A DNA stretch of 64,000 nucleotides from Rhodobacter sp. (GTDB taxonomy: Bacteria > Pseudomonadota > Alphaproteobacteria > Rhodobacterales > Rhodobacteraceae). Both the position numbers and the translations under genes were made by a program. Under the pieces are notes generated by a model. The model did no database searches and was not told where the DNA came from. It was given only the letters and a program-made list of their open reading frames with translations. Positions 17,349 through 26,367 of this stretch are shown in pieces; position 1 is the stretch's first letter; every line of letters starts with the position of its first letter. The stretch spans positions 62,001-126,000 of the forward strand of contig JASJDP010000020.1 in the NCBI GenBank assembly GCA_030065095.1, in the 5' to 3' direction.

Positions 17349-18274
17349 TGGCTGTTTTGCTTCTGGGAGAGGTGAACAACGGCGAATTGTCGATGGACGC
17401 CACCGCAAAGGCGGTGACGGCGGCGTTGAAGCTGGGGGATGTCACGGTTCTTTGTGCCGGGGCAAGTGCAGCGGCAGCAGCCGAGGCCGCGTCGAAGATC
17501 GAGGGGGTGTCCAAGGTGCTGTGCGCCGAGGATGCGGTGCTGGGCCACCGGCTGGCGGAATCGACCGCCGCGCTGATCGTGTCGCTGGCCGATGGGTATG
17601 ATCACATCATCGCGCCCGCGACCACGGACGCCAAGAACGTGATGCCGCGGGTGGCGGCCCTGCTGGACGCCATGGTGATTTCGGACATCTCGGGCGTGGT
17701 CGATGGCGACACTTTCGAACGGCCGATCTATGCGGGCAACGCGGTCCAGACGGTGAAGTCGTCGGATGCCAAGAAAGTGGTGACGGTCCGTACCTCGACC
17801 TTCGATGCGGCCGGTGAAGGCGGCAGCGCGCCGGTCGAGACCATCGGCGCCGCGGGCGATCCGGGCCTGTCGGAATGGGTCGAGGACAAGGTGGCCGAGA
17901 CCGACCGGCCGGAACTGACCAGTGCCGGCATCGTGGTGTCCGGCGGGCGCGGCGTGGGCTCGGAAGAGGATTTCGCGCTGATCGAAAAACTCGCCGACAA
18001 GCTGGGCGCCGCCGTGGGCGCCTCCCGGGCTGCGGTGGATTCGGGGTATGCGCCGAACGATTGGCAGGTCGGCCAGACCGGCAAGGTCGTGGCGCCCGAT
18101 CTCTATCTGGCCGTCGGCATCTCTGGCGCGATCCAGCACTTGGCGGGGATGAAGGATTCCAAGGTCATCGTCGCGATCAACAAGGACGAGGAAGCGCCGA
18201 TCTTTCAGGTCGCCGACTATGGGCTGGTCGCCGATCTGTTCGACGCTGTGCCGGAACTGACCGACAAGCTTTGA
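17348..18274 (+). CDS. etfA: Electron transfer flavoprotein, alpha subunit
   Basis: The 308-residue subunit has the ETF-alpha N-terminal domain ([13 protein letters not shown]) and the C-terminal FAD-binding signature: [13 protein letters not shown], then [19 protein letters not shown] and IQHLAGM near residues 237-265. It holds the redox FAD of the heterodimer. The start overlaps the etfB stop. A strong bidirectional hairpin terminator follows 21 bp after the stop, so the etfBA unit ends here. Confidence 0.97.
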   Translation: MAVLLLGEVNNGELSMDATAKAVTAALKLGDVTVLCAGASAAAAAEAASKIEGVSKVLCAEDAVLGHRLAESTAALIVSLADGYDHIIAPATTDAKNVMPRVAALLDAMVISDISGVVDGDTFERPIYAGNAVQTVKSSDAKKVVTVRTSTFDAAGEGGSAPVETIGAAGDPGLSEWVEDKVAETDRPELTSAGIVVSGGRGVGSEEDFALIEKLADKLGAAVGASRAAVDSGYAPNDWQVGQTGKVVAPDLYLAVGISGAIQHLAGMKDSKVIVAINKDEEAPIFQVADYGLVADLFDAVPELTDKL

Positions 18275-18295
18275 CCTTTTCGCTGACCCGTTGTC

Positions 18296-18323
18296 AAAGG
18301 CCCCGCTGACAGGCGGGGCCTTT
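18296..18323. terminator. Rho-independent terminator between etfA and the DUF6473 gene
   Basis: AAAGGCCCCGC (18296-18306) pairs perfectly with GCGGGGCCTTT (18313-18323) around a 6-base loop TGACAG. The arms give a run of T at the right and of A at the left, so it can stop transcription from both sides. It lies between the convergent etfA and DUF6473 genes. Confidence 0.85.
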
Positions 18324-18329
18324 CGGCTG

Positions 18330-19157
18330 TCAGCCCAGCGACCGAAGCACGGGCGCCAACCGGTCCGCGACGCGGCGGTGCACCGCCGGACCCAGCATTT
18401 CCTCGGCCGCGGGCAGATCCATCGGGCCGTAGATCATTTCGTCCAGGCCGGACCGCCTCTCTTCCGGCTCGGCAACAACCTCGACTACGTCGGCAGCACC
18501 GTCAGCCACCGCATCGATCATCGTGCGGTCGATGAACAGCGGGTCTTTGTCCGGCATCGGGCCGGTTCCGTCCTCGCCCGGGCGGTGATCGGCCAGCCAG
18601 AGCAGAATGACCTTGCTGCCGATCTGGTCCATCAGCAGGCGCATGCGCGCAACCCAGGCATCCTTCAGTTCCCGCTTCACGATGGCGAACCTGTCCGGTG
18701 ATTTCTTTGCCAGGCTGGTCAGCATGTGACGGGTAAAGTTGAACTCGGTAAAATCCACGTCATCGTAGATCTTGGTCAGTTGCCTCGACGCGCGCAGGAA
18801 CCGGTCGTTGCGGCGCGGATGGACCGCGTAGAACCGGTTCGACATGTTCTGCGCGCCGATCAGCTGGATCACGGCCGCCTTGGAATGCGCACAGATTTCG
18901 AGCAGCGAACGGTCGTTCAGATAGGCGTCGACCCCGGCATTGACGCAGCCCAGATTGACCGATCGGACACCGGTTTCATGTTCCACCAGCACCGGGAACG
19001 GCGCCGGAATGAACCGGCCATAGGTTTCAATCCCGCCAAGGAAGGTAACGTAATCCCCGCGCAGCCGCCGTCTTGGTCCGCGGAACAGAAGTTTCGACCT
19101 GCCATACCGGCACGGGAAATAGTCCAGGGCCGGCTGGCCCAGCTTTGCAAAGGTCAT
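18330..19157 (-). CDS. DUF6473 family protein
   Basis: The 275-residue protein resembles the DUF6473 proteins common in Rhodobacterales: an N-terminal LDYFPCRYGRSKLLFRGP, a central YVTFLGGIETYGRF, VNLGCVNAGVDAYL and a late VILLWLADHRP. The pattern of alternating strands around a GG..TYG turn suggests a SGNH-like or sulfotransferase-associated fold, but function is not known. ATG 19157 has GGGTGG upstream and is preferred to GTG 19169. It ends against the etfA terminator and diverges from hbd. Confidence 0.8.
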   Translation of the reverse strand: MTFAKLGQPALDYFPCRYGRSKLLFRGPRRRLRGDYVTFLGGIETYGRFIPAPFPVLVEHETGVRSVNLGCVNAGVDAYLNDRSLLEICAHSKAAVIQLIGAQNMSNRFYAVHPRRNDRFLRASRQLTKIYDDVDFTEFNFTRHMLTSLAKKSPDRFAIVKRELKDAWVARMRLLMDQIGSKVILLWLADHRPGEDGTGPMPDKDPLFIDRTMIDAVADGAADVVEVVAEPEERRSGLDEMIYGPMDLPAAEEMLGPAVHRRVADRLAPVLRSLG

Positions 19158-19319
19158 TTCCACCCACACATGTTCAGTTCACCCAGGGAACAGATTCGCA
19201 GACCGCCCTTGCCAAGTTATGAACACCGGGATTTGAGCGAATTTGTCCCGGTCATTCGCCCTTGCACGGTGGCTTGACCGGCGCATATGGTCCGGCCAGC
19301 ACTGCGGAAAGGGCGTTGG

Positions 19320-20195
19320 ATGGAGATCGCGAAGGTAGGCGTGGTGGGCGCGGGGCAGATGGGCAACGGCATCGCCCATGTGCTTGCGCTGGCAGGCTAC
19401 GAGGTCTTGCTGAACGACATTAGTCAAGAGGCCTTGGACGGCGCGCTGGCGCAGATCGTCAGAAACCTGGACCGGCAGGTGTCGCGCGGCAAGGTGGCAT
19501 CCGACGACCGGGATGCGGCGCTGGCGCGTATCAGCACCACGCTATCTCTGGCCGAATTGGGTTCCACCGACCTGGTGATCGAAAGCGCGACCGAACGCGA
19601 AACCGTGAAACAGGCGATATTCGAAGACCTGGTGCCGCATCTGCAGCCGCACACGATCCTGACGTCGAACACCTCGTCGATCTCGATCACCCGGCTTGCC
19701 TCGCGCACCGACCGGCCGGAAAAGTTCATGGGCTTTCACTTCATGAACCCGGTGCCGGTCATGCAGCTGGTCGAACTGATCCGTGGCATCGCCACCGATG
19801 AGCAGACCTATCAGGCCTGTTTCGGCGTGGTCGAGCGGCTGGGCAAGACCGCCGCCTCGTCCGAGGATTTTCCGGCCTTCATCGTCAACCGCATCCTGAT
19901 GCCGATGATCAACGAGGCGGTCTATACGCTCTATGAAGGCGTCGGCAACGTGGCCTCGATCGATTCGGCGATGAAGCTGGGCACCAACCATCCGATGGGC
20001 CCCCTGGAGCTGGCCGATTTCATCGGTCTGGATACCTGTCTCGCGATCATGAACGTGCTGCATGACGGGTTGGCCGATACCAAGTACCGCCCCTGCCCCT
20101 TGCTGACCAAATACGTCGAGGCCGGCTGGCTTGGCCGCAAGACCCAGCGCGGATTTTACGACTACCGGGGCGAGGTGCCGGTGCCGACGCGTTGA
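19320..20195 (+). CDS. hbd: 3-hydroxybutyryl-CoA dehydrogenase
   Basis: The 291-residue enzyme has the NAD site VGVVGAGQMGNGIAH (residues 6-20), the STDLVIESATE segment, TSNTSSIS and the catalytic HFMNPVPVMQLVE block (His and Glu pair), then a C-terminal helical dimerisation domain with GTNHPMGPLELADFIGLD. It interconverts acetoacetyl-CoA and 3-hydroxybutyryl-CoA. In this group the gene commonly accompanies etfBA; here the DUF6473 gene lies between them on the other strand. ATG 19320 begins MEIAKVGVVG. Confidence 0.95.
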   Translation: MEIAKVGVVGAGQMGNGIAHVLALAGYEVLLNDISQEALDGALAQIVRNLDRQVSRGKVASDDRDAALARISTTLSLAELGSTDLVIESATERETVKQAIFEDLVPHLQPHTILTSNTSSISITRLASRTDRPEKFMGFHFMNPVPVMQLVELIRGIATDEQTYQACFGVVERLGKTAASSEDFPAFIVNRILMPMINEAVYTLYEGVGNVASIDSAMKLGTNHPMGPLELADFIGLDTCLAIMNVLHDGLADTKYRPCPLLTKYVEAGWLGRKTQRGFYDYRGEVPVPTR

Positions 20196-20569
20196 ATTCA
20201 GGCGGGACCAGGTTCCATCGGTTTTTTGGCCTGAAGTTGCCATTCGCGACCCGTCTTCTGCCGCGGAATCAAGGCCGCAGGCCGGTCGTCCTTGGTAGCG
20301 CCGTTGGTCCGAGCGACCGATGAATGACCGACCGCCGGTTCGTAGCCTGAAAAGATCCAGTGGACCCTTTCATGGCGGCCACGACCCCCCGGCGGCGAGG
20401 CGATTTTCTGACGGCGCGTATCGGATTGAGGTCGTTGGGACTTTGCCGGGATAAGACGAGCCGGTCAGAGGTGCGGTTTGCCTCCCCGCCGGTCGGCGAT
20501 GGCGCGGCTTCGCTCTCAATAGGCAAAGTCCGTTTCAGGGGGCTTAACGTCGCCCGGAATCTCCCCGCG
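20196..20569. other. Intergenic region holding repeat copy A
   Basis: 374 bp between convergent hbd and the acyltransferase gene. The centre (20397-20510) is one copy of a dispersed repeat described separately. Open frames across it are by-products of the repeat. No clear terminator with a T-run was found for either gene. Confidence 0.6.
20397..20510 (+). repeat. Dispersed intergenic repeat, copy A
   Basis: These 114 bp match the reverse complement of 29376-29489 with 16 mismatches and no gap (about 86 percent). The right end carries GGTCGGCGATGGCGCGG, the terminal inverted repeat of copy B. The left counterpart (around 20371-20390) is degraded. Mismatches change the hypothetical reading frames freely, so the conserved unit is DNA, not a protein. 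Confidence 0.8.
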
Positions 20570-21442
20570 CTAGGCCGTATCCTTCAGCGCCAGGGTGTGC
20601 TCGCGCAGCCAGGCCATAAAGCCGCGGGGGTTTCCGGCCCAAGCCTCGCACTCCTCGGGCGGGATCGGACGGCCGATCACCGGTCGCTGCGATTTGTTCA
20701 AAGCATGGATCACTTCATAGAGCAACAGCCCCTGCCGGATCGTCGGAGAGACCTGATTTGCGATCTGGTACCAACGCGAGTTCTGCCCCGGGAAGTAGAC
20801 CGGCAGGACCGTGGCGCCGGATTTGCGCACCATCTTGGCGGTGAACGGGCCCCACTCTGCCTCGACCACGGGTCCGAACATCGTCTCGGACGAGGCGACG
20901 ACACCGGAGGGAAAGAAGGCAACCACCCCGCCCGCGGCAAGCTGGTCCATCGCGCGCTTGCGCATCTGGACGTTCTTTTCGAAGGCATCGACCTCATGTG
21001 CGAAGGGGACCGGGATCATGAACTGGCTGATCTCTTTCACGCCAGTCAGCAGCGACCGGGTCAGGATCTTGTAGTCGCTGCGCACCCGGCCGATCATTTC
21101 CGCCAGAACCACCCCGTCGACCAGCCCGTGCGGGTGGTTCGCCACCACGATCACCGGACCGTCACGGGGGATTCGGCGAATTTGCTCGTCCGGGGTCAGG
21201 ATATCGATACCCATGGCGCGCAGGGCCTTGCCCCAGAATTCCTGCCCCTCGGGCACACCGGACCGTTCGAACCGCCGGATCATGCGCAACAGGCGCAACT
21301 TGCCGGTCAGCCATTCAATCGTGCGGATCGTGTTCGCCTGCCAGGGATTCGGAAAGGTGTTTGCATACGACAGCTTGCGCTTGTCATAGGGCACATAGTC
21401 CGTCCGGCCGTGCAGTGTGGTTTCCTGATAGCTGTCTACCAA
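20570..21442 (-). CDS. Lysophospholipid (1-acylglycerol-type) acyltransferase family protein
   Basis: The 290-residue protein has the acyltransferase core of the hemolysin-like/OlsA-related branch: ANHPHGLVDG (101-110) in place of the classical HX4D, and FFPSGVVASS near 176 as the acceptor-binding motif. It should acylate a lysolipid (lysophosphatidic acid or a lyso-aminolipid) at the inner face of the membrane. No long membrane helix is evident, so attachment is peripheral. It lies 38 bp downstream of ptsH's stop region partner on the opposite end, and converges on hbd across repeat copy A. Confidence 0.85.
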   Translation of the reverse strand: MVDSYQETTLHGRTDYVPYDKRKLSYANTFPNPWQANTIRTIEWLTGKLRLLRMIRRFERSGVPEGQEFWGKALRAMGIDILTPDEQIRRIPRDGPVIVVANHPHGLVDGVVLAEMIGRVRSDYKILTRSLLTGVKEISQFMIPVPFAHEVDAFEKNVQMRKRAMDQLAAGGVVAFFPSGVVASSETMFGPVVEAEWGPFTAKMVRKSGATVLPVYFPGQNSRWYQIANQVSPTIRQGLLLYEVIHALNKSQRPVIGRPIPPEECEAWAGNPRGFMAWLREHTLALKDTA

Positions 21443-21480
21443 GGGCTCCGCTCACTCCCTGGGCGCATCCCCACGCCCGG

Positions 21481-21759
21481 TCAGAAATCCTCGCCGAACC
21501 GGTCGGCCACCAGCGCTTCAAGCGCGTCCGCCAGCTTCTCGGCCTCGGGACCGCTGGTTTCGACCTCAATAGAGGTTCCGCGAGAGGCTGCCAACATCAA
21601 AAGACCCATGATGCTGTCGCCTTCGGCCTCAAGACCGTCCTTGCGTACGGTGGCGCGGGCATCGTGATCTTCAACCACCTCGACCAGCTTGGCCGAGGCG
21701 CGGGCGTGCAGGCCTTTTTCGTTGACGATGTTCAGGGTTCGCGTGACGCTGCTAGCCAT
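21481..21759 (-). CDS. ptsH: HPr-family phosphocarrier protein
   Basis: This 92-residue HPr has the phosphorylatable histidine in GLHARAS (His18) and the regulatory serine in DSIMGLL (Ser49). Enzyme I phosphorylates the histidine with PEP; HPr kinase acts on the serine. No sugar permease gene is present, so this is the regulatory PTS branch typical of alphaproteobacteria. It is the last gene of the hprK-rapZ-manX-ptsH series, 9 bp after manX. Confidence 0.95.
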   Translation of the reverse strand: MASSVTRTLNIVNEKGLHARASAKLVEVVEDHDARATVRKDGLEAEGDSIMGLLMLAASRGTSIEVETSGPEAEKLADALEALVADRFGEDF

Positions 21760-21768
21760 AGGCCTTTC

Positions 21769-22161
21769 CTAGCCTGCCGCCGCGTCGAAACTGTCGATGT
21801 ACTTGCGCCCGGCGCGCAATGCGCATGTCACGGCATCGCCGACGTCCAGATGCCGGGACTTCGCCAGCTTGATCAGCATCGGCAGATTTGCGCCGTACAT
21901 GATCTTGCGGTCGTCGGGCCGGCAGGCCTGCAGCGACAGGTTGCTGGGCGAGCCGCCGAACATATCGGTCACCACCACCACGCCGTCGCCCGAATCGACG
22001 CTGTCGGCGGCGGCGCAGATCTCACCCTGCTTCAGGGCGCGGTCGTGGTCGGGTTCGATCGAGATGGCACGGATTCCGTTCTGCTTGCCGACGACATGTT
22101 CGACGGCGGAAAGATACTCGCGGGCCAGCCCGCCATGTGCGACGATCACGATGCCGATCAC
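21769..22161 (-). CDS. manX: PTS EIIA component, mannose type
   Basis: The 130-residue EIIA-Man-like domain begins at GTG 22161 (GAGG upstream), directly before the first strand IGIVIVAHGG; His9 is the expected phosphorylation site. VVVVTDMFGGSPSN is the family's second signature. No EIIB, EIIC or EIID gene is present, so it acts in signalling: its phosphorylation state, set by HPr, reports PEP and nitrogen or carbon status. An N-terminal extension to 22254 would run into rapZ and is rejected. Confidence 0.92.
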   Translation of the reverse strand: MIGIVIVAHGGLAREYLSAVEHVVGKQNGIRAISIEPDHDRALKQGEICAAADSVDSGDGVVVVTDMFGGSPSNLSLQACRPDDRKIMYGANLPMLIKLAKSRHLDVGDAVTCALRAGRKYIDSFDAAAG

Positions 22162-22168
22162 AAGAGCC

Positions 22169-23101
22169 TCACCCCACAGAGATTGGCGGCACGGATCGGG
22201 CGTGCCGCTCGAATTCCCTGTGCCTTTTAGAAACCCGCCACCCGGCCTTTGCAAGCCGATTCGCCAGATCTTCGGTCACTGCGACCGACCTGTGTTGCCC
22301 GCCGGTGCAGCCGAAGCCGATCGAAAGATGGTGCTTCCCCTCGTCGCGGTAAGCTGGCAGCAGAAACCCGATCAGGTCCGAGACATGCCGCAGGAACTCT
22401 GCATGGCGCGGGTCGGCCTCGATATAATCGCTGACGCGGGAATCGCGTCCATCCAGGCCGCGCAGGCCCGGGTGCCAGTGCGGGTTGCGCAGGAAACGGC
22501 AGTCGAGAACCAGATCGAGCCCCCGCGGCACGCCGCGCTTGTAGGAAAACGACTGGACCGAAACCGCCATGCGGTCTGCCGGGTTCGGGTCGTACCAGCG
22601 CCCGATTTCGGCCCGCAGGTCGTGCGGCGTCAGTTCCGATGTGTCGATCAGCAGATCCGCGTGATTGCGCAGGGGGTCCAGCAGATCGATTTCGCGGGCG
22701 ATTCCGGCCTCGGGCGCCTCTGCCGGGGCCAGCGGATGGCGGCGGCGGGTTTCGGAATAACGCCGCAGCAGGACGTCTTGACGGCAATCGAGGTACAGAA
22801 CCTCGGCCTCGACCTCGGGCGTGTCGGCGAATAGCCGGATCAGGTCGAGCACGCTGTTTACGCTGAAATCACGATTCCGGACATCGAGTCCAAGCGCCAG
22901 CGGGCGCCCGCTCGGCGGGGCTTCGAGCAGCGGCTGCAGCAGCCGCATCGGTAGGTTGTCGATGGCTTCGAAGCCCAGATCCTCCAGCGCATTGATCGCG
23001 GTCGAGCGGCCGGCGCCCGAGGGGCCGGTCACCAGTATCAGCCGCAGGGTGTCTTGCGCCGCCGTTGCCGTATCCTGCCGCTTGTCTTCGTCTCCGTCCA
23101 T
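22169..23101 (-). CDS. rapZ: RNase adapter / nucleotide-binding protein RapZ
   Basis: The 310-residue protein (formerly UPF0042/YvcJ) has a Walker A motif GPSGAGRS (26-33), [19 protein letters not shown], the RRRHPLAP segment and a C-terminal [14 protein letters not shown] metabolite-binding motif. In E. coli RapZ senses glucosamine-6-phosphate and directs RNase E to GlmZ; in alphaproteobacteria its target is less clear, though placement beside hprK and the PTS genes is conserved. ATG 23101 overlaps the hprK stop (ATGA). Confidence 0.95.
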   Translation of the reverse strand: MDGDEDKRQDTATAAQDTLRLILVTGPSGAGRSTAINALEDLGFEAIDNLPMRLLQPLLEAPPSGRPLALGLDVRNRDFSVNSVLDLIRLFADTPEVEAEVLYLDCRQDVLLRRYSETRRRHPLAPAEAPEAGIAREIDLLDPLRNHADLLIDTSELTPHDLRAEIGRWYDPNPADRMAVSVQSFSYKRGVPRGLDLVLDCRFLRNPHWHPGLRGLDGRDSRVSDYIEADPRHAEFLRHVSDLIGFLLPAYRDEGKHHLSIGFGCTGGQHRSVAVTEDLANRLAKAGWRVSKRHREFERHARSVPPISVG

Positions 23102-23514
23102 CAGACCTCTGCCCGCCCGCCCTTGAGATACTGCAGGATTGCCGAAGCGAAATGTAGGCCCTCTATTTTGTGAAGCAATGGGATCGAGCATCCCAGGATA
23201 TCGGTGACGCGTTCGGGCGGCAGCCGCTCGGTTTCGATCTTGTCGAGATCGACGGCCAGGACAATCGGTGCCGGCGGCGCGGGTGTGGCGGAAAGGATAC
23301 CGATTCCGCGCACCTCGATCCGGCCGCGGATCGCGGCGGGGGCGGAGGCGACGGGCCATGCGTCGGGCACGGTGACCTCGGTCCGGTCATCGGCGACCAG
23401 CATGGCCCCGAACGCCATCAGTTGAAGCGCCAGCGCCGACTTGCCGCTTCCGGCGGCGCCGAGGATCAGAACGGCGTTGCCGCCGAGCGAGACACAGCTT
23501 GCGTGGAAGAGCAC
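23101..23514 (-). CDS. hprK: HPr kinase/phosphorylase, short alphaproteobacterial form
   Basis: At 137 residues it is only the catalytic C-terminal domain; the N-terminal domain of Firmicutes HprK is absent, as usual in this class. The P-loop is GAAGSGKS (19-26), LVADDRTEV follows, and [13 protein letters not shown] is the HprK signature strand. It phosphorylates or dephosphorylates the serine of HPr. The gene sits 66 bp after chvG and overlaps rapZ, linking envelope sensing and the PTS branch in one transcription series. Confidence 0.94.
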   Translation of the reverse strand: MLFHASCVSLGGNAVLILGAAGSGKSALALQLMAFGAMLVADDRTEVTVPDAWPVASAPAAIRGRIEVRGIGILSATPAPPAPIVLAVDLDKIETERLPPERVTDILGCSIPLLHKIEGLHFASAILQYLKGGRAEV

Positions 23515-23580
23515 GGAAGGCCTCCTCCGGGGGGCGGGGACAGAAGTACGGACGGCCCGCGGCCGTCCCTGCGGCGTTCG

Positions 23581-25311
23581 TTAAACCGGCAGTCCCACCA
23601 CAAAACGGGCGCCCAGCGGCTCCGAGGTTACATCGGCGTCGGTGGGACGGATGTTTTCCGCCCAGATCACGCCGGAATGCGCCTCGACGATCTGTTTCGA
23701 GATCGCCAGGCCCAGACCCGAATTGTTGCCGAACTGCTGCTCGGGCCGTTGCGAGTAGAACCGGTTGAAGATCTTGGTTAGGGCCTGTTCGGGGATGCCG
23801 GGGCCGGTATCCTCGACGACGACCAGCACACGGTCGTCCCGGCGCCTCGCCCAGACGCGGATTGCATCGCCGTCTTCGCAGAACGAGATCGCGTTCGAGA
23901 TCAGGTTGACGAAGACCTGCGCCAGCCGCGCCTCGAGGCCGTGGATTTCGATCGGATCGGACGGCAGGTCAGAAATGAACTCGATGCCCTTTTCCTGCGC
24001 TTCGTTTCCAAGATAGTCGGTCAGGTTGCGCAGCATCGCCAGCAGATCGAACGCCTCTTCGTCCTCTTTCACCAGCTCGCTGTCCAGCCGCGAGGCGTTC
24101 GAGATATCGCTGACCAGCCGGTCGAGCCGCCGCACATCGTGTTCGATCACTTCGAGCAGCCGGTCACGCTGATCGTCGCGCTTGGCAATCCGCAGGGTGC
24201 CGATGGCGGACCGGAGAGACGCCAGCGGATTCTTGATCTCATGCGCCACGTCCGCGGCGAATTGTTCGTTGGCGTCGATCCGCTCGTAAAGTGCGCTGAC
24301 CATGCCGCGCATCGCCCCCGACAGCCGGCCGATTTCATCGGGCCGGCCGGACAGGTCTGGGATACGCACCCGCGTGGGATTTTTCTTGCGGGAATTGCGG
24401 TCTCCGCCGATCTCGGCGGCCGCGGCGAGGTCCGACAGCGGATTGGCGATGGTTGAGGCCAAAACCAGGCTGAGGCCAATCGATACCAGGATCGCGATTA
24501 CGAACATGCGCAAGACCTGCTCACGTTCGCTGCGCACCAGCGCGTCGATTTCACCCGCGGCGCTGGACAGGCCAACGACACCGACCGCGGTGTCGCCCTG
24601 CAGGATCGGCGTCGCCACCGAAAACACCGTCAGACCGTTCGCCAGAACGCCGCTGTTAACCAGGGTATTGCCGTCCATGGACCCCGCGAACATGCCCCGC
24701 AACAGATCCTCGACATTGACACCCGTCGTGCTGCGGTTCTTGGCGGAAAACAGCCCGGCCAGACCGTCCCACATCGAGTTCAAAAGATCGGTCAGAACCG
24801 TAGAGTGGCGGTCGTCGTCCATCTCCGGCATGCCGACGGCGGCGGGGCGCGGGCGCCCGAGGGTCGAATCGATCAGGGTGCCGCCAGCGTCGAAGACATA
24901 GACCTCGATCCCCGGTGACAGTTTCAGTCCGGTCAGCGTTTCCGAGACGTTCACGCCATCGCCCACGGCAAGGTTGACCGGCGCACCCTTTGGCAGCTGT
25001 GCCTCGAACACGTTGGTGACAAGACGCGCCTCTGCCACAAGCCCCGCCTCGCGCTGCAGGACCAGATTGTCGCGCACCGGGTTCAGCCACAGCACGCCTG
25101 CGACCAGCATCAGCAGACCCAGCAGGTTGAACGTGACGATCTTGCGCGCCAGCGGCGAGCGGTTGATGGCGATTACGCCGCGCGCACGGCGTTTTGCCCG
25201 CGCTTCCGCGTCGGGATCGGTTTGCGGCGTGACCCAGTCTTCGCCCAGGACAAGATCCTCATCCCGGACGGCCTTGGCACCCTTCATGTCGATTTCTGAC
25301 GCGAGCGTCAT
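23581..25311 (-). CDS. chvG: Sensor histidine kinase ChvG
   Basis: The 576-residue kinase has a basic N-terminal cytoplasmic tail, a first membrane helix (about 58-77), a periplasmic sensor of about 190 residues, a second helix (about 268-289), a HAMP linker, the H-box FAADVAHEIKNPL with His357, and N/G boxes (NLISNAISF, EDTGPGIPE). It phosphorylates ChvI. In Agrobacterium and Sinorhizobium (ExoS) the system responds to acid or envelope stress. Its ATG overlaps the chvI stop (TAATG). Confidence 0.95.
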   Translation of the reverse strand: MTLASEIDMKGAKAVRDEDLVLGEDWVTPQTDPDAEARAKRRARGVIAINRSPLARKIVTFNLLGLLMLVAGVLWLNPVRDNLVLQREAGLVAEARLVTNVFEAQLPKGAPVNLAVGDGVNVSETLTGLKLSPGIEVYVFDAGGTLIDSTLGRPRPAAVGMPEMDDDRHSTVLTDLLNSMWDGLAGLFSAKNRSTTGVNVEDLLRGMFAGSMDGNTLVNSGVLANGLTVFSVATPILQGDTAVGVVGLSSAAGEIDALVRSEREQVLRMFVIAILVSIGLSLVLASTIANPLSDLAAAAEIGGDRNSRKKNPTRVRIPDLSGRPDEIGRLSGAMRGMVSALYERIDANEQFAADVAHEIKNPLASLRSAIGTLRIAKRDDQRDRLLEVIEHDVRRLDRLVSDISNASRLDSELVKEDEEAFDLLAMLRNLTDYLGNEAQEKGIEFISDLPSDPIEIHGLEARLAQVFVNLISNAISFCEDGDAIRVWARRRDDRVLVVVEDTGPGIPEQALTKIFNRFYSQRPEQQFGNNSGLGLAISKQIVEAHSGVIWAENIRPTDADVTSEPLGARFVVGLPV

Positions 25312-26012
25312 TATTCCTCGTTATATCTGTACCCGATGCCGTACAGGGTCTCGATCGCCGAAAAATCGGAATCGACCGAGCGCATCTTTTTGCGCAGACG
25401 CTTGATGTGGCTGTCGATGGTGCGGTCGTCGACATAGACCTGATCGTCATAGGCCACATCCATCAACTGGTCGCGCGATTTGACGAATCCGGGACGCTGC
25501 GCCAGCGCCTGCAGCAGAAGGAACTCCGTCACCGTCAGCGACACGTCCATACCCTTCCACGTCACCGCGTGACGCAGCGGATCCATCGACAATTCACCGC
25601 GCACCATGATCTTGCTGGCCTCGGTCTCACCGACCTCGCCGCTGTCGATCGCTTCCTGCCGGCGCAGAAGCGCGCGAATGCGTTCGACCAGCAGACGCTG
25701 CGAGAACGGTTTCTTGACATAGTCGTCGGCGCCCATGCGCAAGCCGAGTACCTCGTCGATCTCGTCATCCTTGGACGTCAGGAAGATGACCGGCATCGAG
25801 GTTTTCTGGCGCACCCGCTGCAACAGGTCCATGCCGTCCATCCGCGGCATCTTGATGTCGAACACGGCCATGTCGGGAAGGCGTTTGTTGAACGCATCCA
25901 GAGCCGCCTGCCCGTCATTGTAGGTTTCAACCTCAAAACCCTCGGCCTCGAGAGTCATAGAAACGGACGTCAGGATATTCCTGTCGTCGTCGACCAATGC
26001 TATCCTCGACAT
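25311..26012 (-). CDS. chvI: Response regulator ChvI (OmpR family)
   Basis: The 233-residue regulator has a receiver domain with DDD (8-10) and phospho-acceptor Asp52 in [10 protein letters not shown], the TSKDDEID and KPF elements, and a C-terminal OmpR/PhoB winged helix ending in [14 protein letters not shown] 26012 begins [10 protein letters not shown]; the 27-codon extension to 26093 is not needed. It is transcribed away from pckA across a 355-bp shared control region, the arrangement known from rhizobia. Confidence 0.96.
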   Translation of the reverse strand: MSRIALVDDDRNILTSVSMTLEAEGFEVETYNDGQAALDAFNKRLPDMAVFDIKMPRMDGMDLLQRVRQKTSMPVIFLTSKDDEIDEVLGLRMGADDYVKKPFSQRLLVERIRALLRRQEAIDSGEVGETEASKIMVRGELSMDPLRHAVTWKGMDVSLTVTEFLLLQALAQRPGFVKSRDQLMDVAYDDQVYVDDRTIDSHIKRLRKKMRSVDSDFSAIETLYGIGYRYNEE

Positions 26013-26194
26013 GGGAGGCTTCCTTATACTGCTCTGTTTGTTGCCTGTTTTTCTTTGCCACATTGTTCCCATTCCGGCCTTTCGAATCAACAATTAAGTG
26101 CGAATCACCCAGGGTCTCGCGATCAATCAGACGCGAAAATTCGTAACCAATGGCTAAATTGCCTCACTTTTGGGCTGGTTTACGCGAAGGCAGC

Positions 26195-26230
26195 CGATGG
26201 TTGCGCTAACCTCGCGATGGTTGCGCTAAC
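26195..26230 (+). promoter_or_regulatory. Twin direct repeat, LacI-type operator-like, upstream of pckA
   Basis: CGATGGTTGCGCTAAC occurs exactly at 26195-26210 and again at 26215-26230, a 20-bp period (about two helical turns). Each copy contains TGGTTGCGCTAAC, which fits most conserved positions of LacI/GalR operators (TGnnAnCGnTnnCA) with a central CG. In Sinorhizobium a LacI-family regulator, PckR, controls pckA, so this is a good candidate binding site. It lies just upstream of the predicted promoter. Confidence 0.6.
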
Positions 26231-26247
26231 TGTGCGGCTGCGTCCTG

Positions 26248-26275
26248 TTCACACGAAAAATCATCATGTTATAGG
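26248..26275 (+). promoter_or_regulatory. Predicted pckA promoter
   Basis: TTCACA (26248-26253) and TATAGG (26270-26275) are spaced by 16 bp, followed by about 90 bp of leader before the pckA ATG. The match to sigma-70 boxes is moderate. The twin operator ends 17 bp upstream of the -35 box, a place where a regulator could activate or block RNA polymerase. Confidence 0.4.
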
Positions 26276-26367
26276 CCGGATCGTCGGCAGATAAACCGCC
26301 GGCGCGGTGCGATGCACCGCCGAATCCGACAAGAGACGCCGAACGATCGGCGAGGGAGCACAGGATC

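Larger units (their letters stand above)
26013..26367. other. chvI-pckA divergent control region
   Basis: 355 bp. The pckA side has a twin direct repeat (26195-26230) and a plausible sigma-70 promoter, listed separately. The chvI side (26013-26190) is moderately AT-rich, with no site I can name. Confidence 0.6.

Noticed and set aside
20360-21667. 435-codon plus-strand frame across repeat A and the acyltransferase
   Set aside because: Antisense to the acyltransferase and HPr genes; starts inside the dispersed repeat.
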